DNA of 19,861 nucleotides, from NCBI GenBank assembly GCA_045544735.1, contig JAZPZM010000078.1, forward strand, positions 1 through 19,861. Reading direction: 5' to 3'. The DNA comes from CAG-390 sp045544735 (GTDB taxonomy: Bacteria > Bacillota > Clostridia > Oscillospirales > CAG-272). This document shows, piece by piece, positions 13,245-19,861 of this stretch. A program made the position numbers and the translations under genes. The first letter of the stretch is position 1. Every line of letters begins with the position of its first letter. The notes below the pieces were generated by a model. That model saw only the letters and a program-made list of their open reading frames with translations. It was not told where the DNA came from and searched no databases.

Positions 13245-14687
13245 TTATTTGGCAAGCAAGCGGCAGATAAGCGTCCAAAAACGCTCGCACGAGCGCAGGT
13301 CAAGCTGCTCGTCGGGGGAGTGGATATCCTTCATATCGGGACCCACGGAAATGATATCAAGGCGCGGCAAACGCGACTTTATTATACCGCATTCAAGCCC
13401 TGCGTGAAGCACCCTGACGGTAGGCTCTTTCCCGAAAATCTCACGAGCGACGGCGATATATTTATCACGCAGAGCCGAGTTCTTGGCATAGCTCCAGCCG
13501 GGATATCGGCTATGGTGGCGCATTTTCGCACCGCACAGCGCCGCCATAGCGTCAAGCGATGCGATAGATGCGTCAAGCTGGGAGTCGAGCGAGGAGCGTG
13601 ACGAAAAGGTAAAGACAACCTCGCCGTTTTCGCTATCCGTTTTTACGATTCCGAGATTTCGCGAAAAGCCAACGAGTCCCGCAACGCTGTTGCTCATCTC
13701 TATAACACCGTTTTGCACGCAGCCAAGCACGCCGAGGATGCGGCGGCTCGTTTGCGCGTCAAGCATATACTCCGGCGCGTCGGCAACAGAGCAAGCAACC
13801 ACAAGCCCCTCGTCCTCCGCTACAAGCTCGCCGCGTATCCTTTCGACCTCGGCAAGCACTACCCTTGCGGCGCGCTCCGCGTTTGCCACGGACACGCTGA
13901 CGCTCGCCTCACGCGGAATGGCGTTATCCTTGCTTCCGCCCGAAACCGAGAGCACGTTTACGCGCATTTTAGCCGAGAGCGCAAGAAGGATGCGCCCCAT
14001 AAGCTTTATGGCGTTGGCTCTGCCGGAGCCGATATTCTCGCCCGAATGACCGCCGAAAAGTCCCGTAAGGGAAATATTAAGCGCTTCGCCGCGGAACTCC
14101 TGCGTCTTGCATTTAAGGCTCATATCGCTTCTTACGCCGCCCGCGCATCCGACGACGACCGAGCCCTCTTCCTCGCTATCCATATTTATCATTTTTGTAG
14201 CCGTAACCACGGAATAATCAAAACTGCCCGCTCCGAGAAGCCCCACCTCCTCGTCGGTGGTGAAAAGGCACTCAAGCGTGGGGTGCGAGGCGCACTCACC
14301 CTCCATAAGCGCAAGCATCACCGCGACGGCTATGCCGTTATCAGCTCCGAGCGTAGTGCCGCGCGCGCGGAGAATATCGTTCTCAACGTAGAGCTTAAGT
14401 CCGTCACGGAGAAAATCGTGCTCGGTGTCGGAATTTTTCTCGCAGACCATATCGGTATGTCCCTGCAAAAGCACCGCCTTTTCCTTTTCTCTGCCCTTCG
14501 TTGCGGCAATTCGGACGAAAACGTTATTTGCGCCGTCACGAATGCAAAAATGACCGAGTGCGCGCGCCTTTTCCTCTATGTAAGCGGCTATCTGCGCCTC
14601 GTTGCCCGAACCGCGGGGAATTGCGGATATTTCCTCAAAATTCCTGAAAATGCTGTCGGGTGAATAATTATTAATAACTCTTTCCAT
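13245..14687 (-). CDS. pepD: aminoacyl-histidine dipeptidase (M20C peptidase)
   Basis: This is a 480-residue cytoplasmic zinc dipeptidase that cleaves dipeptides including Xaa-His. Metal ligands and catalytic residues are visible: LLQGHTDMV (His77, Asp79), TTLGADNGIAVA (Asp116), FTTDEEVGLLG (Glu146/Glu147) and INMDSEEEG (Asp170). The inserted dimerization domain has GLFGGHSGENIG, and the ending HAGLECGIIKSRLPRLDIIS, then GPDMKDIHSPDE, is diagnostic of PepD. The ATG at 14687 has AGGGAGA 5 bases before it. A longer in-frame start at 14834 would run back through the terminator and into mreB, and is rejected. The length is that of the family. It may be fed by read-through from mreB. Confidence 0.95.
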   Translation of the reverse strand: MERVINNYSPDSIFRNFEEISAIPRGSGNEAQIAAYIEEKARALGHFCIRDGANNVFVRIAATKGREKEKAVLLQGHTDMVCEKNSDTEHDFLRDGLKLYVENDILRARGTTLGADNGIAVAVMLALMEGECASHPTLECLFTTDEEVGLLGAGSFDYSVVTATKMINMDSEEEGSVVVGCAGGVRSDMSLKCKTQEFRGEALNISLTGLFGGHSGENIGSGRANAIKLMGRILLALSAKMRVNVLSVSGGSKDNAIPREASVSVSVANAERAARVVLAEVERIRGELVAEDEGLVVACSVADAPEYMLDAQTSRRILGVLGCVQNGVIEMSNSVAGLVGFSRNLGIVKTDSENGEVVFTFSSRSSLDSQLDASIASLDAMAALCGAKMRHHSRYPGWSYAKNSALRDKYIAVAREIFGKEPTVRVLHAGLECGIIKSRLPRLDIISVGPDMKDIHSPDEQLDLRSCERFWTLICRLLAK

Positions 14688-14701
14688 AAAAATCTCCCTG
14701 T

Positions 14702-14734
14702 AAAATGCGGCTGTTATACAACAGCCGCATTTTT
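14702..14734 (-). terminator. hairpin terminator after mreB
   Basis: AAAATGCGGCTGTT (14702-14715) pairs with AACAGCCGCATTTT (14720-14733) across loop ATAC. There are four T or A on each side, so it can act in both directions. It begins at the mreB stop. Only 15 bases separate it from the pepD start, so pepD either relies on read-through or on a promoter overlapping the hairpin. Confidence 0.85.
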
Positions 14735-15771
14735 CAATATCTTTGCTGACGTGCGCGGGACAGATTGATAGTTCCCTCGGTAAGCATATTGATATGCTCC
14801 AGCGATTTTCCCGTACCAATCGCAACGCAGGCAACGGCGTTTTGTGCCACGCGCGTGCGAATGCCCGTCATCTCGGTTATAAGCTCGGCAAAGCCGCAAA
14901 GCTTCGCACCGCCGCCCGTCATAACGATGCCGTTGTTGATTATGTCCGCAACAAGCTCCGGCGGAGTGCGCTCGATGACCTGACAAATGGCGTCGATTAT
15001 CGCCATTATCGGAGACAGCAGAGCCTCCAGCATCTCGGCAGAGCTGAGAGTTACGAACTTCGGAAGTCCCTGAACGAGACAGCGTCCCTTTACGTCCATC
15101 GTCTTTATCTCGGAATGGCGGTAGACGTTGCCTATCGTCTTTTTAATGCTTTCGGCGGTGCGCTCGCCGATGAGTATGTTGTATTTGTTTCTTACATAGC
15201 GTATGATGGACTCGTCGAATTTGTCACCCGCGACCTTTATGGACTCGGAAACCACGACTCCGCGGTAGGAAATTACCGCAATATCGGTAGTTCCGCCGCC
15301 TATGTCGACTATCATATTTCCCGTGGGGGCAGAAATGTCAATGCCCGCACCGATAGCCGCCGCAACGGGCTCCTCGATGAGATACGCGGAGCGTGCGCCC
15401 GCGTTCTTTGCCGCGTCGACCACGGCGCGCTCCTCGACCTCGGTAACGCCCGACGGTATGCAGATAACGACGCGCGGCTGAAGTATCATAGGTCCGCACG
15501 CCGCACGCAGAAAATACTGCAACATTTTGAGCGTGATATCGTATTGGCTGATAACGCCGTCGCGCAGAGGTCTTATCGCAAGAATGTTTTCGGGCGTACG
15601 TCCGAGCATCATCTGCGCCTCCCTGCCGACCTTTAATATATCGCCCGTTTCAGCGTCGATCGCAACGACAGAAGGCTCGGCAAGCACGATACCCTTGCCC
15701 TTAACGTAGACAAGGCTCGATGCAGTACCGAGATCTATTCCGATATCCCTTCTGAACAAAGAATCAAACAT
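14734..15771 (-). CDS. MreB/Mbl-family rod-shape actin homologue
   Basis: This 345-residue protein forms membrane-associated filaments that guide lateral peptidoglycan synthesis. Phosphate-1 GIDLGTASSLVYVKG (11-25), the ILAIRPLRDGVISQYDIT segment, phosphate-2 IVDIGGGTTDIAVIS (about 154-168) and the adenosine motif GIVMTGGGAKL are all intact. The N-terminal FDSLFRRDIG precedes the actin fold. Length is normal. mreC and mreD are not adjacent, so this may be Mbl, MreBH or a second MreB; I cannot separate them. The ATG follows GAGGAAAG, and a consensus-like promoter (15833-15805) sits in the gap after comF, so it is expressed apart from the recD2-comF operon. Confidence 0.93.
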   Translation of the reverse strand: MFDSLFRRDIGIDLGTASSLVYVKGKGIVLAEPSVVAIDAETGDILKVGREAQMMLGRTPENILAIRPLRDGVISQYDITLKMLQYFLRAACGPMILQPRVVICIPSGVTEVEERAVVDAAKNAGARSAYLIEEPVAAAIGAGIDISAPTGNMIVDIGGGTTDIAVISYRGVVVSESIKVAGDKFDESIIRYVRNKYNILIGERTAESIKKTIGNVYRHSEIKTMDVKGRCLVQGLPKFVTLSSAEMLEALLSPIMAIIDAICQVIERTPPELVADIINNGIVMTGGGAKLCGFAELITEMTGIRTRVAQNAVACVAIGTGKSLEHINMLTEGTINLSRARQQRY

Positions 15772-15804
15772 TCGCTTTCCTCATTTTTTGACGATATATA
15801 TTTT

Positions 15805-15833
15805 ATTATACTATACTTGAAATAAAAATGCAA
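15805..15833 (-). promoter_or_regulatory. promoter of the mreB homologue
   Basis: On the minus strand, TTGCAT (15833-15828), 17 bases and TATAAT (15810-15805). The AT-rich leader of about 30 bases reaches the ATG at 15771. It lies in the 78-base gap between the comF stop and mreB. Confidence 0.78.
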
Positions 15834-15849
15834 GGTCTTAAAGAAATAT

Positions 15850-16683
15850 TTATTCGTATTGCGAAAATATATCCTCACTCGGCTCGTCGGGAGGAGTGGG
15901 AATATCCTTTGCATATTCCTCAAAGCGCTGTGCCTCCGCTTTTTGAATGAGCGAGGCAAAGCACGCCGTAACGACTCTTTGCGCTCCGCCGCGCATAAGC
16001 AACTCGCCCGCCTGCGCCATAGTGTTTCCGCTTGCAACAAGGTCGTCTACTATTATAACTGTCGTGCCGCCGAGTTTTCGCACGTTTTTAAGCTTAAAAA
16101 GACTCGTTGCGTTGCGCTCTCGGTCAAACACCGACAGTTCCTTTTGGGTTTTGGCGCGAAACCGCCGTTTGAGAAACCTGACGCTCGGCAACGAAAGCTC
16201 CGCCGCCAGATATTTGGCAAGAAGCCTTGCCTGATCGACTCCCGTTTTTCTGATACGCCGCCGTGAGCGCGGAACGTACGTTACTACCGCTTCCGCCTTT
16301 TTGTCGGCGGCGGCGTTTATGGCTTCAATCGCCTCGGCAAGCCTTCGCGCCATAAGGCGTGCAAGCAACCGAAAAAGCAAACGGTCACGCTTGTGCTTTA
16401 TCGCAAATACCGCTTTATTGACCGCGCTATCCTCACGCTTTGGGTCATACGCGCAAAGCTTAAAAAGGTGCGCGTATCCCGCGCGGCGAAGCGCCGCCGT
16501 GGAGCAGGTGCATTCCATCGTGCTTTTGCCGCAGACCGCGCATCCGCGCCGCATTTCAGCGGCAAGCGCGTCGGCGCAAGCATCGCACAAAAGCTGTGTT
16601 CCGTCGCGCTTTCCCTTGCAAATCGGGCAAAACTCACCCCTCACGAGCGAGCGGACGACAAGCTCTTTATTTAATTCCTTCAT
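15850..16683 (-). CDS. comF: ComF-family phosphoribosyltransferase-like protein
   Basis: The 277-residue protein has an N-terminal zinc-binding part with paired cysteines: CPIC (19-22), CDAC (33-36), CAVC (48-51) and CTC (58-60). A type I phosphoribosyltransferase fold follows, with TYVPRSRRRIRKTGVDQARL and the PRPP-binding motif VIIVDDLVASGNTM. ComF proteins help DNA uptake or ssDNA handling during transformation; the exact reaction is unsettled. The start overlaps the recD2 stop by 4 bases (ATGA), linking it to a DNA helicase. The last 25 residues are an acidic Pro-rich tail. comFA and comFC partners are not seen in the window. Confidence 0.9.
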   Translation of the reverse strand: MKELNKELVVRSLVRGEFCPICKGKRDGTQLLCDACADALAAEMRRGCAVCGKSTMECTCSTAALRRAGYAHLFKLCAYDPKREDSAVNKAVFAIKHKRDRLLFRLLARLMARRLAEAIEAINAAADKKAEAVVTYVPRSRRRIRKTGVDQARLLAKYLAAELSLPSVRFLKRRFRAKTQKELSVFDRERNATSLFKLKNVRKLGGTTVIIVDDLVASGNTMAQAGELLMRGGAQRVVTACFASLIQKAEAQRFEEYAKDIPTPPDEPSEDIFSQYE

Positions 16684-18995
16684 CGCTCGCCGAGCCTTTC
16701 GCGTATTCTGCGATCAAGCCCCGTGTATCGCACAGTAGGCTTGCGGTTTGCGACCATCGCCGCCACCGTGTCGGCGCGACCGACGATAATAACGCGGTTT
16801 TTGGCGCGAGTAACGGCTGTGTAAAGCAGATTGCGCGTACAAAGCGCGGGGCTTACTCCGCCAAGCGGGATGACGACGGTCGAATACTCGCTTCCCTGCG
16901 ATTTATGAACCGTTACGGCGTAGGAAAGGTCAAGGTCGTCAAGTATCGAGAACTCATATACTACCTCTCTGCCGTCAAAGTCAATTTCCATATATTTCTC
17001 GACGGTATTTATCTCGGTTATCCTGCCGATATCACCGTTAAATACGCCAAGTCCGCTTTTTGAGCCGCGAATCCACTCAAGCTCGTAATTATTGCGTATC
17101 TGCATGACCTTATCTCCCTCGCGGAAGAGCCTATCGTGGTGGCGGTACTCCTTTTTCTCTCGCGCGGGGGGATTTATAAGCGCCTGAAGCCTTGCGTTAA
17201 GTGCTTCCGTACCCGAAACGCCTCGCTTGGTCGGGGAGATGACCTGTATCACCTCGTCCTCGCCGTACGCGCGCGGAAGCCTTGCGGCGCAAAGCTCGCC
17301 CACCGTATACGCCACGTCCTCGTCAAGCTGACGAGGCATAAAGAAAAAATCCTTGTCCTTTACGTCAAGCACGGGCATCTCGCCGCGGTTGATGGCGTGG
17401 GCGTTGGTGACTATCAGCGACATCTCCGCCTGACGGAAAATTCTGTCAAGGCGAACGGTAGGAAGTCTGCCCGATACGAGCATATCGTGAAGCACGTTGC
17501 CCGCGCCCACGGACGGAAGCTGGTCGGAGTCTCCGATGAATATCAGCCGCGCTCCTGGCTTTACGGCGCGTAAAAGCGACGCCGTAAGCGAAAGGTCAAG
17601 CATTGATGCCTCGTCGACTATGATAACGTGCTCGTCGAGCAGATAATCGGCGCATCGGCGGAATTTTATGCGCGAGGATCGCCCTCTATCGCGTATCTCG
17701 CCGTCGTCACCGCCGAAATCCACCTCAAGAAGTCGATGCACGGTCTTTGCCTCGCGCCCCGTTGCCTCGGTCATACGCTTGGCGGCACGTCCCGTGGGCG
17801 CGGCGAGCGCGACCTTTAAGTCCATACTTTCAAATATTGCTATAAGCGCGGTGACTACCGTGGTCTTACCCGTACCCGGTCCGCCCGTCAGCAAAAGCAC
17901 GCCGCCGCTGAGTGCCTCGAAAATAGCCTTTTTCTGCTCGTCGGCGTATTTTATTCCGTTTGACGCTTCCTCCTTACGGATAAACGCCTCGATATCTGAA
18001 AAGGAGAGCTGTATACTGCCGCGTCGCAACAGCGCAAGCTTTTCGGCAACGTATTTTTCGTCGTCATAGCTTTCCTTATTATATATAAGCCTCGTTTCGT
18101 CGGTCTTTTCCGCAACGAGTCTGCGGCGCGATATCAGATCCTTTATCGATTCGCGGACGGCTTCCCTTTCGACTCCGAGAGCCTCTGCCGCCGCGCTTAT
18201 CAGCGCATCTTCGGGCAAGCAGGTATGACCGTTTTGCGCCGCGTCGGACGTAAGAACGTGCAAAATACCCGCCGTCAGCCTTTCCTCGCTATCGTGCGGA
18301 AGTCCCAGCTTTTGCGCCATACTGTCCGCCTTTTCAAAGCCGATGCCCTCAACGTCCTCGCAAAGCCTATACGGGTTATCCCTTGCGACCTGTATTGAGC
18401 GCTTGCCGAACTCTTTGTATATCTTCATCGTCAGCGCAGGGCCGAAATATTCCCTGAAGAACGTGACGGTTGCGCGAAGGTCGGACTTCGACTTGAACTC
18501 CTCGGATATTTCCTGCGCTCTTTTGTGAGTTATCCCCGATATCTGCGCAAGCCAATCGGGGTGGTTTTCGATAACGTCGACGGTATCGTCACCAAACTCC
18601 GCGACGATCTTACGCGCCGTTTTTACTCCTATTCCCTTTATAGCGCCCGATGAAAGATACCTTTCGATATCCGCGTTTTCGGTGGGAAGCTCCACCGTAT
18701 ATTCAAGCACGCGGAACTGCTTTCCGTAGCGTGCGTTGTTTTCCCATTTTCCAAAGGCGGAGAGCTTGTCTCCGTCGTTTATATCGGGCATTATGCCCAC
18801 GGTGTTCACAAGGCTTCCGTCCTCGGTAACGACTATGCAAACTATGTAACCGTTATCGTCGTTGCGGTAAAGCACCGTTTCCACCTGACCGCACAGCTCG
18901 CGGTCGGACGTTTTTTGCTCCGATAGAGGTCGAGCCCCGCTCGAAGCGGGGCGCGAAGCCGTTTTATCCGAAAAAAGCTTTTTATCGTTATTCAT
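16680..18995 (-). CDS. recD2: RecD2-type ATP-dependent DNA helicase
   Basis: This is a 771-residue superfamily 1B 5'-3' helicase acting in DNA repair outside RecBCD. An N-terminal OB-like region (about 33-108) is followed by helix-hairpin-helix repeats (GAIKGIGVKTARKI, GFEKAD). Walker A LLLTGGPGTGKTTVV is at 367-381, motif II IIVDEASMLD, and the late motifs VTVHKSQGSEYSTVV and LLYTAVTRAKNRVIIVG. The ATG at 18995 has GGAGGG upstream; an in-frame ATG at 19160 would overlap the previous gene and is rejected. Residues 11-32 are low-complexity and encoded by a palindromic DNA segment (18934-18952). It overlaps the small upstream gene by 8 bases and comF by 4, so one operon. Confidence 0.95.
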   Translation of the reverse strand: MNNDKKLFSDKTASRPASSGARPLSEQKTSDRELCGQVETVLYRNDDNGYIVCIVVTEDGSLVNTVGIMPDINDGDKLSAFGKWENNARYGKQFRVLEYTVELPTENADIERYLSSGAIKGIGVKTARKIVAEFGDDTVDVIENHPDWLAQISGITHKRAQEISEEFKSKSDLRATVTFFREYFGPALTMKIYKEFGKRSIQVARDNPYRLCEDVEGIGFEKADSMAQKLGLPHDSEERLTAGILHVLTSDAAQNGHTCLPEDALISAAAEALGVEREAVRESIKDLISRRRLVAEKTDETRLIYNKESYDDEKYVAEKLALLRRGSIQLSFSDIEAFIRKEEASNGIKYADEQKKAIFEALSGGVLLLTGGPGTGKTTVVTALIAIFESMDLKVALAAPTGRAAKRMTEATGREAKTVHRLLEVDFGGDDGEIRDRGRSSRIKFRRCADYLLDEHVIIVDEASMLDLSLTASLLRAVKPGARLIFIGDSDQLPSVGAGNVLHDMLVSGRLPTVRLDRIFRQAEMSLIVTNAHAINRGEMPVLDVKDKDFFFMPRQLDEDVAYTVGELCAARLPRAYGEDEVIQVISPTKRGVSGTEALNARLQALINPPAREKKEYRHHDRLFREGDKVMQIRNNYELEWIRGSKSGLGVFNGDIGRITEINTVEKYMEIDFDGREVVYEFSILDDLDLSYAVTVHKSQGSEYSTVVIPLGGVSPALCTRNLLYTAVTRAKNRVIIVGRADTVAAMVANRKPTVRYTGLDRRIRERLGER

Positions 18996-19320
18996 CCTCG
19001 CGTCCCTCCTCTCGCGCGGTATTTTCAATGCAAGAAACGAGCACCGCCCGCCCTTGCAGGATAGCTTCAATTCTTTCCTTTTTTGGCGCACCGCCACGCT
19101 CGAAATACACGATGACCTCGCCGTGTGCGCGGCGAGTCCACGATGCGAGGGCGGCATCAAAAAGCGCCCTTATCTCCTCGTCACTCTCGTCGCCCTTAAG
19201 ACAGATACATTGCGGCGGAAGCTGATCGTCGGGAATAAGCCATTCCTCTGCTATCAGCTTGAAAAGACAGAACACGCCAAAGGCGGCAAGCACCGAAACC
19301 AATATTTCAACAAAAACCAT
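18988..19320 (-). CDS. small single-span membrane protein, unknown
   Basis: This 110-residue protein has one N-terminal membrane helix (VEILVSVLAAFGVFCLFKLI) followed by a soluble domain (about 30-110). The soluble part has the pattern QCICLKGDESDEEIRALFD, a helix, then GEVIVYFERGG and a final strand-forming RAVLVSCIEN. I do not recognise a named family. Small proteins of this outline occur next to recD2 in Clostridia. The ATG has GGAGGGCGAGAG just upstream. Its end overlaps the recD2 start by 8 bases, so it is the first gene of that operon. Its promoter appears to lie in the 52-base gap after metK. Confidence 0.75.
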   Translation of the reverse strand: MVFVEILVSVLAAFGVFCLFKLIAEEWLIPDDQLPPQCICLKGDESDEEIRALFDAALASWTRRAHGEVIVYFERGGAPKKERIEAILQGRAVLVSCIENTAREEGREDE

Positions 19321-19328
19321 CTCTCGCC

Positions 19329-19369
19329 CTCCCGTAACATTATATGCACGGGAGCGCGAAGCAGGTCAA
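19329..19369 (-). promoter_or_regulatory. promoter of the small gene-recD2-comF operon with flanking inverted repeat
   Basis: On the minus strand, TTGACC (19369-19364), a 19-base spacer and TATAAT (19344-19339). An inverted repeat CTCCCGT (19329-19335) / ACGGGAG (19348-19354) brackets the -10 with a 12-base gap. No T-tract follows, so an operator is favoured over a metK terminator. Confidence 0.5.
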
Positions 19370-19372
19370 AAA

Positions 19373-19861
19373 TTAAAGCACTTTTGCACGCAGAGCGTCA
19401 GCAAGATCGGTCTTTTCCCACGGGATGTCAAGATCCTCTCTGCCCATATGACCGTAAGCGGCAAGGTCGCAGTAGATGGGGCGGCGAAGCGCAAAGCGCG
19501 CGATAATTGCCGCGGGGCGCAGATCGAACAGCTCGTCAAGCGCGTTCGCAATAGCGTCCACCGAGACCTTGGCAGTACCAAACGTGTCAACCAGCACGGA
19601 CACGGGACGTGCCACGCCGATAGCGTATGCAAGCTGTATCTCGCACTTTGCGGCAAGTCCTGCGGCTACTACGTTCTTTGCAAGATATCTTGCGGCGTAT
19701 GCGGCAGAACGGTCTACCTGCGTCGGGTCCTTGCCTGAAAAAGCACCGCCGCCGTGACGGGCGTATCCGCCGTATGTATCAACGATTATCTTTCTGCCCG
19801 TAAGTCCGCTATCACCCATAGGACCGCCGATAACGAATCTGCCCGTGGGGTTAACGTAATA
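19373..19861 (-). CDS. metK: S-adenosylmethionine synthetase, C-terminal part (5' end outside window)
   Basis: Only the last 162 residues of an enzyme normally near 395 long are in view. They begin YYVNPTGRFVIGGP and include MGDSGLTGRKIIVDTYGG and GGGAFSGKDPTQVDRSAAY, the methionine adenosyltransferase signatures. The stretch then continues through LAYAIGVARPVSV to the stop. The enzyme makes S-adenosylmethionine from methionine and ATP in the cytoplasm. Substrate-binding residues in the GGGAFSGKD loop are intact. The gene ends 52 bases before the small membrane protein that heads the recD2 operon. No hairpin terminator with a T-tract follows, so read-through into that operon is possible. Confidence 0.96.
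   Translation of the reverse strand, partial: YYVNPTGRFVIGGPMGDSGLTGRKIIVDTYGGYARHGGGAFSGKDPTQVDRSAAYAARYLAKNVVAAGLAAKCEIQLAYAIGVARPVSVLVDTFGTAKVSVDAIANALDELFDLRPAAIIARFALRRPIYCDLAAYGHMGREDLDIPWEKTDLADALRAKVL

Noticed and set aside
13713..14663. 316-codon open frame on the plus strand
   Set aside because: It lies antisense to pepD, has no ribosome site or recognisable domain, and its openness follows from the GC-rich codon use of the real gene.
14688..14834. longer pepD start
   Set aside because: It would read through the terminator hairpin and the 3' end of mreB; ATG 14687 has a ribosome site and starts as the family does.
14743..15636. 297-codon open frame on the plus strand
   Set aside because: It is fully antisense to the MreB-family gene, whose motifs are complete; the translation is a basic, low-information sequence.

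Overview
The window looks like a chromosomal segment of a gut-type, low-to-mid GC Clostridia bacterium (Oscillospiraceae/Christensenellaceae-like is a guess). It is carried by strong AGGAGG-type ribosome sites, consensus -35/-10 promoters, Firmicutes versions of every family, and a Tn4451/TnpX-style recombinase. No rRNA, tRNA or CRISPR array was seen.

Region 1 (1-5290, + strand) is an accessory sensing and membrane-defence block. It holds the 3' part of a KdpD-type histidine kinase, its KdpE-type response regulator, an SdpI-family membrane protein and a small membrane protein, ending in a terminator. A second operon follows: a MerR regulator with added membrane helices and a zinc ribbon, a PLDc_N small membrane protein, an ABC ATPase and an ABC-2 permease, again ending in a terminator. 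The two terminators share nearly the same stem, and each is followed by the same 15-bp promoter core. SdpI, PLDc_N and ABC-2 pairs are often linked to protection from antimicrobial peptides, so an envelope-stress/peptide-immunity role is inferred.

Region 2 (5290-11090, + strand) is a mobilization and integration module. A consensus promoter leads into about 570 gene-free bases full of hairpins (candidate structured RNA plus candidate oriT). Then come a MobC-like accessory protein, a MOBP-type relaxase with TTG start, a nest of CGGTCTTGACCG palindromes, a small unknown protein, an orphan ParB-family protein, a TnpW-like protein and a large serine recombinase of the TnpX family. No coupling protein, type IV secretion genes or replication initiator is in the window, so this looks like an integrative mobilizable element, or the end of a larger element, that depends on helper transfer machinery. 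Its right edge is probably just after the recombinase; its left edge is not visible and may lie left of the window.

Region 3 (11090-19861, - strand) reads as host chromosome, visibly GC-richer. In transcription order it runs metK (partial), a small membrane protein, recD2, comF, an mreB/mbl homologue, pepD (aminoacyl-histidine dipeptidase) and a large Thr/Pro-linker lipoprotein. recD2, comF and the small gene overlap by 4-8 bp and form an operon. The mobile module therefore sits at the 3' end of the lipoprotein gene, converging on it and leaving it intact.
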